A stretch of 64,000 nucleotides of DNA, from positions 62,001 to 126,000 of the forward strand of contig CAWUXE010000007.1 in NCBI GenBank assembly GCA_963926475.1, written 5' to 3'. Of the stretch, positions 16,013-23,514 are shown one piece after another (the stretch's first letter is position 1; every line of letters begins with the position of its first letter). The notes under the pieces are model-generated. The model worked only from the letters and a program-made list of their open reading frames with translations. It made no database searches and was not told the DNA's origin. A program made the translations under genes and the position numbers. This DNA comes from UBA2040 sp002384725. Lineage in GTDB: Bacteria; Bacteroidota; Bacteroidia; Flavobacteriales_D; Crocinitomicaceae.

Positions 16013-18043
16013 ATGGAATTCCAATTACGATCAGACTTTGAGCCAACCGGAGATCAACCCGAAGCGATAAAAAGTTTGGTGCAAGGAATTAATGAAGGCG
16101 CTTTCGCCCAAACGCTCCTCGGAGTAACAGGGTCAGGAAAAACCTTTACCATGGCGAATGTCATCAAGGAAGTTAGGAAACCTACTTTGGTGTTGAGTCA
16201 CAACAAAACTTTGGCGGCACAATTGTATGGCGAATTCAAACAGTTTTTTCCTGAAAATTCGGTTGAATACTTCGTTTCGTATTATGATTATTACCAACCT
16301 GAGGCATACTTACCTGTTACCGGAACCTATATTGAAAAGGATCTTCAAATAAACGATGAACTTGAAAAACTCAGACTTTCGACAACCTCTGCCCTTCTTT
16401 CCGGCCGAAGAGATGTTATCGTTGTTTCATCTGTTTCTTGTATTTATGGTATTGGGAATCCGAATGAGTTTGCGAAAAGCGTCATGCCCATTCATGTAGG
16501 ACAAACCATTCCTCGAAATAAGTTTCTGCTTCGATTAGTCGAAAACCTATATTCACGCTCGGTAAATGAGCTTTCTAGAGGTCAATTTCGCGTAAAAGGT
16601 GATACGATTGATATCTATTTGGCATATGCGGATTATGCGCTACGAGTTGAATTCTGGGGAGACGATATTGAAAAAATATCGACGATTGACCCTTTGAATA
16701 ACAGCACTTTGGAAGTTTTGAATGAAATCAATATTTATCCCGCCAACATTTTCGTAAGTAGTCCTGAAACAACGCGAAAAGCTATTGATGCTATCACCAT
16801 TGATTTAGGCAAGCAATTTGACGCTTTCAACAACGAAGGTAAACACGAAGAAGCCAATCGTTTAAAGGAAAGAACTGAATACGATTTGGAAATGATGCGG
16901 GAATTGGGGTACTGTTCTGGAATAGAAAATTACTCCCGATACTTCGATCAACGAGAACCTGGAACACGACCTTTCTGCTTGCTGGATTATTTCCCAGACG
17001 ACTATTTAATGGTAATTGACGAAAGCCACGTAACCTTGCCGCAAATCAAAGCAATGTATGGTGGTGACCGTTCGAGGAAAATCAATTTAGTCGATTATGG
17101 TTTCCGTATTCAAGCCGCAATGGATAACAGACCCTTGAAATTTGAGGAGTTTGATCAGTTGTTGAATCAAATTGTTTACGTTTCTGCCACTCCTGCCGAC
17201 TATGAGTTAGAGCGTTCAGAAGGAATTATCGTGGAACAGGTTATTCGTCCCACCGGCCTTTTGGACCCAATTATCGAAGTTCGATCAAGTTTGAATCAGA
17301 TTGATGATTTGATTCATGAAATTCAGATTCGGGTTGAGAAAAGTGAACGAACTCTAGTTACGACGCTAACCAAGCGAATGGCAGAGGAATTGCAGAAATA
17401 TCTGGATAAATTGGGGATTCTTTGTCGATACATTCATAGCGATATTGATACGATAGAACGTGTTGAAATATTACGTCAACTTCGTTTGGGGACATTTGAT
17501 GTTTTGATAGGCGTTAATCTACTTCGTGAAGGATTGGATTTGCCAGAAGTTTCCTTAGTCGCAATTATTGATGCAGATAAAGAAGGATTTCTTCGAAGCA
17601 CTCGAGCATTAGTTCAAACTGTTGGACGTGCCGCTCGTAACGTAGATGGACGCGTCATCATGTATGCCGATAAAATGACGGATTCCATGAAACAAACCAT
17701 GGAAGAAACGGAACGCAGAAGAGAAATTCAACATGCGTATAATGTTGAACATAACATGGTTCCAACGGCATTGAACAAGTCGAAAGACCGAATTATGGAG
17801 TCGACGAAAGTGGCCGACGGTGATTCTGCAACAAAAATATTGAAACGCCAATACGACCAGCAGGAAGAAAATATCCAAATGGCGGCTGAACATCAGGGCA
17901 GTTATGCGGACCAAGATAAATTGACAAAAATGATAAAAGCGACGAAAAAAGCGATGGAAAGCTCGGCCAAAAACCTAGATTTCATTGAAGCTGCTCGACT
18001 TCGCGATGAGTTATTCGAATTACAAAAACATGTTGAAAAATGA
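16013..18043 (+). CDS. uvrB: UvrABC excision nuclease subunit B
   Basis: A 676-residue damage-verification helicase of nucleotide excision repair, working with UvrA and UvrC. Walker A GVTGSGKTF is at 37-45, and the beta-hairpin region YYDYYQPEAYLP near 92-103 inserts between the DNA strands. Helicase motifs are present, including VIDESHVTLPQ, YVSATPADYELE and GRAARNVDGRVIMYAD. A C-terminal UVR domain (residues 630-676, ending ELQKHVEK) binds UvrC. The length is standard. The start ATG at 16013 gives MEFQLRSDFEPTGDQP, the family N terminus. The stop overlaps the DUF3817 gene by 4 nt. Confidence 0.97.
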   Translation: MEFQLRSDFEPTGDQPEAIKSLVQGINEGAFAQTLLGVTGSGKTFTMANVIKEVRKPTLVLSHNKTLAAQLYGEFKQFFPENSVEYFVSYYDYYQPEAYLPVTGTYIEKDLQINDELEKLRLSTTSALLSGRRDVIVVSSVSCIYGIGNPNEFAKSVMPIHVGQTIPRNKFLLRLVENLYSRSVNELSRGQFRVKGDTIDIYLAYADYALRVEFWGDDIEKISTIDPLNNSTLEVLNEINIYPANIFVSSPETTRKAIDAITIDLGKQFDAFNNEGKHEEANRLKERTEYDLEMMRELGYCSGIENYSRYFDQREPGTRPFCLLDYFPDDYLMVIDESHVTLPQIKAMYGGDRSRKINLVDYGFRIQAAMDNRPLKFEEFDQLLNQIVYVSATPADYELERSEGIIVEQVIRPTGLLDPIIEVRSSLNQIDDLIHEIQIRVEKSERTLVTTLTKRMAEELQKYLDKLGILCRYIHSDIDTIERVEILRQLRLGTFDVLIGVNLLREGLDLPEVSLVAIIDADKEGFLRSTRALVQTVGRAARNVDGRVIMYADKMTDSMKQTMEETERRREIQHAYNVEHNMVPTALNKSKDRIMESTKVADGDSATKILKRQYDQQEENIQMAAEHQGSYADQDKLTKMIKATKKAMESSAKNLDFIEAARLRDELFELQKHVEK

Positions 18044-18351
18044 ATTTTAAAACCATACTCTCCCAATTCCGAGCCATCGCTATACTTGAAGGAATCTCTT
18101 ATTTAATGCTAGGAATCACTATGGCTTTGAAATATGGATTTAAAATGGGCTTACCCAATAAAATTGTTGGATACGCACACGGATTGCTTTTCATTCTCTA
18201 TTTAGTCTGGTTGTATTTGAATTTCATTGAACGAAAATGGAGCTTGGGTAAAGTTTTTCTACTCTTTTTAGCTTCCATTGTTCCGTTTGGTACTTTTTGG
18301 GCGGACAAAAGCATTCTGTCCAAAGAAACAGGGAATAAGCAAAGCATTTAA
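18040..18351 (+). CDS. DUF3817 small membrane protein
   Basis: A 103-residue inner-membrane protein with three predicted helices (about 12-30, 44-63 and 68-88). The family pattern is FRAIAILEGISYLMLGITM, a GYAHGLLF histidine in the second helix, and PFGTFWADK at the end. Function is unknown. It overlaps uvrB by ATGA, so it is translationally coupled, but a repair role cannot be assumed. Confidence 0.85.
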   Translation: MNFKTILSQFRAIAILEGISYLMLGITMALKYGFKMGLPNKIVGYAHGLLFILYLVWLYLNFIERKWSLGKVFLLFLASIVPFGTFWADKSILSKETGNKQSI

Positions 18352-18354
18352 TTT

Positions 18355-18362
18355 TAACTTTG
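18355..18362 (+). promoter_or_regulatory. -7 box of comB (predicted leaderless)
   Basis: TAACTTTG, perfect TAnnTTTG, ends 6 nt before the ATG at 18369. It shows that comB has its own promoter at the end of the uvrB-DUF3817 unit. Confidence 0.55.
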
Positions 18363-18368
18363 TCGCGC

Positions 18369-19088
18369 ATGGAAAACAGAAAACACATCGAGGTTTGTTT
18401 TACTCCGGGTGAGTACGAATATTTCAAAGATGAATGCGAAATTGTTGTTGTAATCGACGTATTACGTGCAACATCAGCTATTTGCGCGGCTTTTGCACAC
18501 GGTGTAAAATCAATTATTCCCGTGGCAACGATCGAAGAAGCTCGAGAATATCAGAAAAAAGGATTTCTCGCAGGAGCTGAGCGAAAAGGAAAAATCGTTG
18601 AAGGTTTTGATTTTGGAAATTCTCCCTATTCTTATATGAAAGAAGAATTGAGAGGACAAGAAGTGGTTCTTTCTACGACGAATGGCACCAAAGCGTTGGA
18701 TATCGCGAAAGATGCTGAAATCGTGGTAGTTGGTTCGCTTTTGAACTTAGAGGCGCTGTGTAAATGGTTGGAAAAACAAGACAAAAATATACTTTGCCTC
18801 TGTTCAGGATGGCAAGATAAATTCAACCTAGAAGATACGATTTGTGCCGGTGCTATTTGCGAATATTTGGTCGGTTCGGGTAATTTTGTGAGTGATGAAG
18901 ATTCTTCCGTTGCTGCCAAATACCTCTATTTATCAGCTAAAGACAACTATTTCGGATTTTTAAAATCAAGTTCACATAGAAGACGATTAAAAAACTTAAA
19001 TTTGAATGAGGATATCAAGTATTGCTTGACACCCAATCAAAACGATGTTATCCCTATTTTGAAAAATGGCAAACTGGTTCAACTTTAA
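18369..19088 (+). CDS. comB: 2-phosphosulfolactate phosphatase family protein
   Basis: A 239-residue magnesium-dependent phosphatase family known from coenzyme M and sulfolactate synthesis. VVIDVLRATSA starting near residue 27 carries the metal-binding Asp, followed by GAERKGKIVEGFDFGNSP and LSTTNGTKAL, the conserved active-site loops. In Bacteroidota its physiological substrate is not known; coenzyme M itself is not expected here, so sulfolactate or another sulfonate is an inference. The ATG at 18369 is chosen over an upstream in-frame TTG (18360) that falls inside the -7 box. It overlaps the following phospholipase-like gene by 23 nt. Confidence 0.85.
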   Translation: MENRKHIEVCFTPGEYEYFKDECEIVVVIDVLRATSAICAAFAHGVKSIIPVATIEEAREYQKKGFLAGAERKGKIVEGFDFGNSPYSYMKEELRGQEVVLSTTNGTKALDIAKDAEIVVVGSLLNLEALCKWLEKQDKNILCLCSGWQDKFNLEDTICAGAICEYLVGSGNFVSDEDSSVAAKYLYLSAKDNYFGFLKSSSHRRRLKNLNLNEDIKYCLTPNQNDVIPILKNGKLVQL

Positions 19089-20073
19089 ATACCTTCTTAT
19101 TTTTATTATTCCTCTGGGAATGAGCTTAGTGCCATCGAACAATTCCATCAATAAGAAATGGGGATTTTTCGCACACAAAAGAATCAACCGTATTGCCATC
19201 TTCACCCTTCCACCCGAAATGTTTGGGTTTTACAAAGAGCACATTGAATATTTGACTGAACATGCCGTCGACCCGGATAAGCGTAGATATGCCATGGAAG
19301 GTGAAGCGCAATGTCACTACATAGACATCGATCATTATGCCAAAGACGGAGAAAACCCTTTCAACAACGTACCTAGAAAATGGTATGATGCAGTAGCTAA
19401 ATTCTCTGAAGATACGCTGCAAGCATATGGAATTGTGCCTTGGCATTTACAGGTCATGAAAATGAGACTCCAACGTGCCTTTGAAAACAAAAACGTAGAC
19501 TTAATTCTAAAATATTCCGCCGACATTGGACATTACATTGGTGATGCGCATGTTCCGCTTCATACGACTGAGAATTACAATGGTCAAATGACGGGACAGC
19601 GAGGCATTCATGGGCTTTGGGAAAGTCGTTTGGTGGAAATCAACGAAGCGGATTACGATTATTTCGTAGGCAAAGCAAAACACGTCTCCGATTTATCGGG
19701 TTTCTTTTGGAATATAGTAGAGCAATCGCATTATGCGGTGGATTCCGTACTCAGTTTTGAAAAAAAGCTAACCGAAACCTTCCCGAAGGATAAAAAATAC
19801 AGCTTTGAACAACGAGGAAATGTCACCGTTCAAACGTATTCTTACGACTTTTCGCAAGCCTATCACACCATGATGGGCAATATGGTTGAAGGACGTTTGA
19901 GGTCTTCGATTATTTCCGTCGGCACCATTTGGTATACGGCTTGGGTCGATGCTGGTCAGCCCGATTTGCAGAAATTGCAGAACACTCCCCCTTCAGATGA
20001 GTTTATCAAAGAATTGAAAAAGCTCGAAGAAGATTATCATAGCGGAGCGCACAAGGGGCGGATTTGTGATTAA
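19066..20073 (+). CDS. Secreted zinc-dependent phospholipase C-like protein
   Basis: A 335-residue exported protein with a hydrophobic signal segment at residues 7-20 (LLIFIIPLGMSLVPS). WGFFAHKRINRIAIFTLP (about 27-44), CHYIDIDHY, SADIGHYIGDAHVPLHTTEN and GIHGLWESRLVE place the expected His/Asp zinc ligands of the phospholipase C / S1-P1 nuclease fold. The spacing HYIGDAHVPLH is the core metal-binding helix. Substrate (phospholipid or nucleic acid) cannot be decided. The coding start overlaps the comB end; a shorter start at M25-like positions is not available without losing the signal. Confidence 0.8.
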   Translation: MANWFNFKYLLIFIIPLGMSLVPSNNSINKKWGFFAHKRINRIAIFTLPPEMFGFYKEHIEYLTEHAVDPDKRRYAMEGEAQCHYIDIDHYAKDGENPFNNVPRKWYDAVAKFSEDTLQAYGIVPWHLQVMKMRLQRAFENKNVDLILKYSADIGHYIGDAHVPLHTTENYNGQMTGQRGIHGLWESRLVEINEADYDYFVGKAKHVSDLSGFFWNIVEQSHYAVDSVLSFEKKLTETFPKDKKYSFEQRGNVTVQTYSYDFSQAYHTMMGNMVEGRLRSSIISVGTIWYTAWVDAGQPDLQKLQNTPPSDEFIKELKKLEEDYHSGAHKGRICD

Positions 20074-20082
20074 ATACAACCA

Positions 20083-20117
20083 TTGACAGTTGACTTTTGA
20101 CATTTGACATTGACTGC
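20083..20117. repeat. Heptamer tandem repeat (TTGACAN)
   Basis: Four and a half units of a 7-bp repeat (TTGACAG, TTGACTT, TTGACAT, TTGACAT, then TGAC) sit in the 86-nt gap before ttcA. A looser echo (CGTTGACTATTGAAG and ATATTGACTT) follows ttcA near 20952-20980. Such degenerate TTGACA strings are seen between genes in many Bacteroidota; no function is implied. Confidence 0.6.
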
Positions 20118-20147
20118 TGTAAAATCAGATTTAAACAATCTTCTCAC

Positions 20148-20155
20148 TAAATTTA
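20148..20155 (+). promoter_or_regulatory. -7-like box upstream of ttcA
   Basis: TAAATTTA matches TAnnTTTG at seven of eight positions and ends 4 nt before the ATG at 20160. Confidence 0.35.
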
Positions 20156-20159
20156 CCCC

Positions 20160-20942
20160 ATGATTTTACAAAAAGCGGACTACATCAGGGCTGAAAAACA
20201 CTTGAAACGAGATGTGTGGAATGCATGGCAAACCTACAACATGATTGAGAATGGTGACAAAGTGATGGTTTGCCTTTCGGGCGGAAAAGACAGTTATACC
20301 ATGCTCGAGATGCTGCTCCACTATCAAAAAGAATCGAATATTGAATTTAGTATAGTTGCTGTTAATTTGGACCAAAAACAACCCGGATTTCCAGAAGAAA
20401 TATTGCCGAATTATTTGACCAATTTAGGGGTTGAATTTAAGGTTGTCGAAAAAGACACGTACAGCATCGTTGTCGAAAAAACACTACCTGGTCAAACCAT
20501 GTGTAGTTTGTGTTCTCGATTACGAAGAGGAAATTTATACACAATGGCGAAAGACCTTGGCGCGACTAAAATTGCTTTGGGACATCACCGAGACGACGCC
20601 TTGGAAACCTTTTTTATGAACTTGTTCAATGGCGCTAAATTGGAAACAATGCCTGCGAAATACAAAACCGACAATGGTGAACACATCGTTATTCGACCTT
20701 TGATTTTCTGCAAAGAACAAGAGATCGAAATCTATTCTGAAGGAAAGCAATTCCCCATTATTCCTTGTACGCTTTGTGGTTCGCAAGAAAATATGATGCG
20801 TAAAAAGGTGAAGAAAATGATCAAAGAATGGGACGAAGAATTTCCCGGTCGATCGACTTCTGTTTTTAATGCCATGAAGAATGTGAAACCGTCACACCTT
20901 TTGGATAGTGAGCTGTATGATTTTAATGCTTTGATTGGTTAG
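20160..20942 (+). CDS. ttcA: tRNA 2-thiocytidine(32) synthetase TtcA-like
   Basis: A 260-residue ATP-dependent tRNA thiolase. The PP-loop LSGGKDSYTML is at 39-49, and CSLCSRLRRG near residue 115 gives the CxxC pair that with a third cysteine (IPCTLCGSQ near 202) can hold an iron-sulfur cluster. ALGHHRDDALETFFMNLFNG is the conserved TtcA block. It modifies C32 in the tRNA anticodon loop. The length fits TtcA (about 260-310). It is transcribed alone between repeat-bearing gaps. Confidence 0.9.
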   Translation: MILQKADYIRAEKHLKRDVWNAWQTYNMIENGDKVMVCLSGGKDSYTMLEMLLHYQKESNIEFSIVAVNLDQKQPGFPEEILPNYLTNLGVEFKVVEKDTYSIVVEKTLPGQTMCSLCSRLRRGNLYTMAKDLGATKIALGHHRDDALETFFMNLFNGAKLETMPAKYKTDNGEHIVIRPLIFCKEQEIEIYSEGKQFPIIPCTLCGSQENMMRKKVKKMIKEWDEEFPGRSTSVFNAMKNVKPSHLLDSELYDFNALIG

Positions 20943-21065
20943 TTATATCGACCGTTGACTATTGAAGGTTTATATTGACTTTATTCATCTTTTAATAAAA
21001 AGGGTAATTACTGTTAATTTTTAGCCGTCAATGATCAAAAACCTAAGTCAACGTTGTAAAAATGT

Positions 21066-21073
21066 TATTTTTG
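21066..21073 (+). promoter_or_regulatory. -7 box of the NatAB-type operon
   Basis: TATTTTTG, a perfect TAnnTTTG, ends 21 nt before the ATG at 21095. Confidence 0.55.
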
Positions 21074-21094
21074 GTTTGAAACTAGAAGAGAACT

Positions 21095-21871
21095 ATGATA
21101 AAAGTCGAAAACCTTTACAAAGAATTTCAGCTCGGCAAAACACAGCGAAAGGAACTCGCAACCACTAATAAAATCACAGTTGCCGTTGACAATATTTCAT
21201 TTGAATGTCAGCCTGGGAGAATCTTTTCTTTGCTCGGACCAAACGGTGCAGGAAAAACAACGACCATGCGCATGCTTTCCACCATCTTCAAACCGACCAG
21301 CGGAAGCATAGAAATTGCAGGAATAGACGCAATAAAAGAGCCACAAGAAGCGAGAAGAAAGATTGGTTTCCTTACAGGTTCTGCCGGTCTGTACGCGCGA
21401 CTTACACCCAACGAATTGGTCAAGTACTTCGCTGACCTGTATAAGGTTAACGATGCTGACTTTAAAGAAAGAAAAGAAAGATTGTTCACACTATTAGACA
21501 TGAACGAATTTCAGAACAAAAGCATTGGAAAGCTTTCCACGGGGATGAAACAAAAGGTCTCGATTTGTCGAACGATGATTCACAATCCTGAAGTAATTGT
21601 GTTCGATGAACCAACCAGTGGATTGGACGTCATCACAGCCGAAAATATTATTTCCTTAATCCGCGATTGCAAAAACGAAGGTAAAACAGTCATTTTTTCT
21701 AGTCACATCATGAGTGAAGTCGATTTGTTATGTGATGATATGGCGATTGTTCACAAAGGCAAATTACTGTACAACGGAACAATGGACGAGTTTAGAGCGA
21801 ACCAACAAGCCAAAACATTAACAGGGGAATTCATTCGAATTATCAACGAAGCTAATACCGTGACAGCATGA
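21095..21871 (+). CDS. ABC transporter ATPase (NatA-like)
   Basis: A 258-residue ATPase subunit of an export-type ABC transporter. Walker A GPNGAGKTT is at 48-56, the signature LSTGMKQ near 149 and Walker B VIVFDEPTSGLD near 168-179, with an H-loop in FSSHIMSEVD. It is most like the NatA/Na+ extrusion and ABC-2 drug exporter ATPases. The downstream permease overlaps by 4 nt, giving a two-gene operon. Confidence 0.92.
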   Translation: MIKVENLYKEFQLGKTQRKELATTNKITVAVDNISFECQPGRIFSLLGPNGAGKTTTMRMLSTIFKPTSGSIEIAGIDAIKEPQEARRKIGFLTGSAGLYARLTPNELVKYFADLYKVNDADFKERKERLFTLLDMNEFQNKSIGKLSTGMKQKVSICRTMIHNPEVIVFDEPTSGLDVITAENIISLIRDCKNEGKTVIFSSHIMSEVDLLCDDMAIVHKGKLLYNGTMDEFRANQQAKTLTGEFIRIINEANTVTA

Positions 21872-23058
21872 TTTTAAAAATATTTTTAAAAGAATTAAAG
21901 GACACGCTGCGCGATAAACGTACGCTGATGATGATGATTTTCATACCTGTTTTGATCTTCCCCATCATCCTTTATATCACTGCTGGAATTAGCAGTAGCT
22001 TCGAAAAAGAAGCGGCGACAAAGAACATTAAGATTGGTTTCATTGGAGCCGTAGAAAGTGCTGTAATTCAAGAATTTATGCACATGCCTAAAAATCTGGG
22101 AAAGTTCAATTTGGAACCCTACGCTGACCAAGCTACCTTGGAAAAAGATGTGAAAAATGACTCGCTTCAAATGGGATTAATTGTCCCGAATGATTATTTG
22201 GAAAACGAGCGAAGTATGAAACCCATAAAGTGCACGGTAATTTACAATGCCACCGACCTTGGGATTTCTGATCGTGCTGAAAAATACATGGATCTGGTCG
22301 AAAAAAATGCGGAGAAAAAACGGTACAAAGCACTTGAATTGGACGAGGAAAAGCTGCAACCCATCATTACCGAATACAAAAATATAGCTTCTAAAAAAGA
22401 AATGATAGGGAGATTGGCAGGTGGAATTTTACCATATGTCTTCATTGCTTTTGGCTTTATTGGCTGCATGTATCCTGCGATTGACTTATTTACCGGGGAA
22501 AAAGAAAGAGGAACTATAGAAACCCTGTTGACAACTCCAGTATCACGTATTCAGATTTTAATTGGCAAAATGGCCGTGGTTGTTCTCTCAGGACTATTGG
22601 CCGCCACCAGTGCTCTTGTAGGACTATTTTTCGCCATAAAAGTGATGAGCTTTGAAGGTAACGCACAAATTATGGACATTGTACAAAGCATTTTAACGCC
22701 CGGATTTGTACTGATGCTTTTCTTTTTGTTATTCCCTTTGACCGTTTTCTTTGCAGGAGTAATGGTGCCTATTGCGGTTTATGCCAAAAGCTTTAAAGAA
22801 GCGCAAAGCATTATCACTCCGTTGAATATTGTAATGGTATTACCAGCTATGGTTGGATTGTTCCCCGGAATTGATCTAAACATCGTAACCGCCTGTATTC
22901 CAGTTATAAACATAGTCCTTTCGACCAAAGAATTGATTGCCGGAACCTTAGAACCTGGTCTTTTGTTTCTAAGTTTTGGAATAATGGTAGCATTGGCGAT
23001 GGTTGCTGTGTTTATCTCTTATAAACGCTTCGATAAAGAAACAAACGTGGTTTTGTAG
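21868..23058 (+). CDS. ABC-2 type permease (NatB-like)
   Basis: A 396-residue permease with the ABC-2 layout: a first helix at 22-42 (MMIFIPVLIFPIILYITAGI), an extracytoplasmic domain of about 150 residues, then a cluster of five or six helices from 187 to the end. GEKERGTIETLLTTPVSR (about 210-227) is the hallmark cytoplasmic loop of NatB-type proteins. It partners the ATPase it overlaps. The exported substrate (sodium ions or small molecules) is not determined by sequence. Confidence 0.9.
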   Translation: MILKIFLKELKDTLRDKRTLMMMIFIPVLIFPIILYITAGISSSFEKEAATKNIKIGFIGAVESAVIQEFMHMPKNLGKFNLEPYADQATLEKDVKNDSLQMGLIVPNDYLENERSMKPIKCTVIYNATDLGISDRAEKYMDLVEKNAEKKRYKALELDEEKLQPIITEYKNIASKKEMIGRLAGGILPYVFIAFGFIGCMYPAIDLFTGEKERGTIETLLTTPVSRIQILIGKMAVVVLSGLLAATSALVGLFFAIKVMSFEGNAQIMDIVQSILTPGFVLMLFFLLFPLTVFFAGVMVPIAVYAKSFKEAQSIITPLNIVMVLPAMVGLFPGIDLNIVTACIPVINIVLSTKELIAGTLEPGLLFLSFGIMVALAMVAVFISYKRFDKETNVVL

Positions 23059-23121
23059 TTTTATATCTCATACTTAAGGTTTATTTTTTTACAGTCGTCT
23101 AAACTGAAGACTGTTAGGAAA

Positions 23122-23410
23122 ATGCGTAAACTACTCCTTCCTGTTGTATTAATCGTGTTTGCTTTTCAAGCTCGTGCACAACTGTACTTTCCTCCCAACA
23201 CTAGCAATTGGGATACTTTATCGCCAAGTACCTTGAATTGGTGTCCACAAAAAATTCAAAATCTATACGACTACTTATATTCGACAAACTCTAAGGCATT
23301 TATCGTGCACAAAGATGGGAAAATCGTTCTAGAAAAGTACTTCAACACCTTCACCGAAGATAGTTTGCATGTGTGAAATTCGGCCAGTAAAACTTTGGTT
23401 TGGTGTATTT
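23122..23410 (+). pseudogene. Serine hydrolase (class C beta-lactamase family), N-terminal remnant with nonsense codon
   Basis: The first 84 codons encode a signal peptide (VFAFQARAQ) and the start of a beta-lactamase-family serine hydrolase (AFIVHKDGKIVLEKYF, EDSLHV). A TGA stop follows immediately. Reading through it gives NSASKTLVW, so the stop replaces what is normally the Trp of the WxSASK nucleophile motif (S-x-x-K). Sequence similarity ends shortly afterwards; the remaining about 250 residues of the enzyme are absent and parC ends at 23515. Both a nonsense change (TGG to TGA, inferred) and a 3-prime deletion are therefore present. Confidence 0.75.
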
Positions 23411-23514
23411 TAACCCATTTGCGAAATTTCGCTAGAAATCCGTTTAATGACCAAATTCTGGTGAAATTTACGCCGATGCGATTGTAATAACTGGATACTA
23501 ATCCGAGAATGGAT

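Noticed and set aside
23092..23117. ACAGTC/GACTGT inverted repeat after the ABC permease as a terminator
   Set aside because: Short arms, no T-run downstream (the T-run precedes it), and it lies in the upstream region of the hydrolase remnant.
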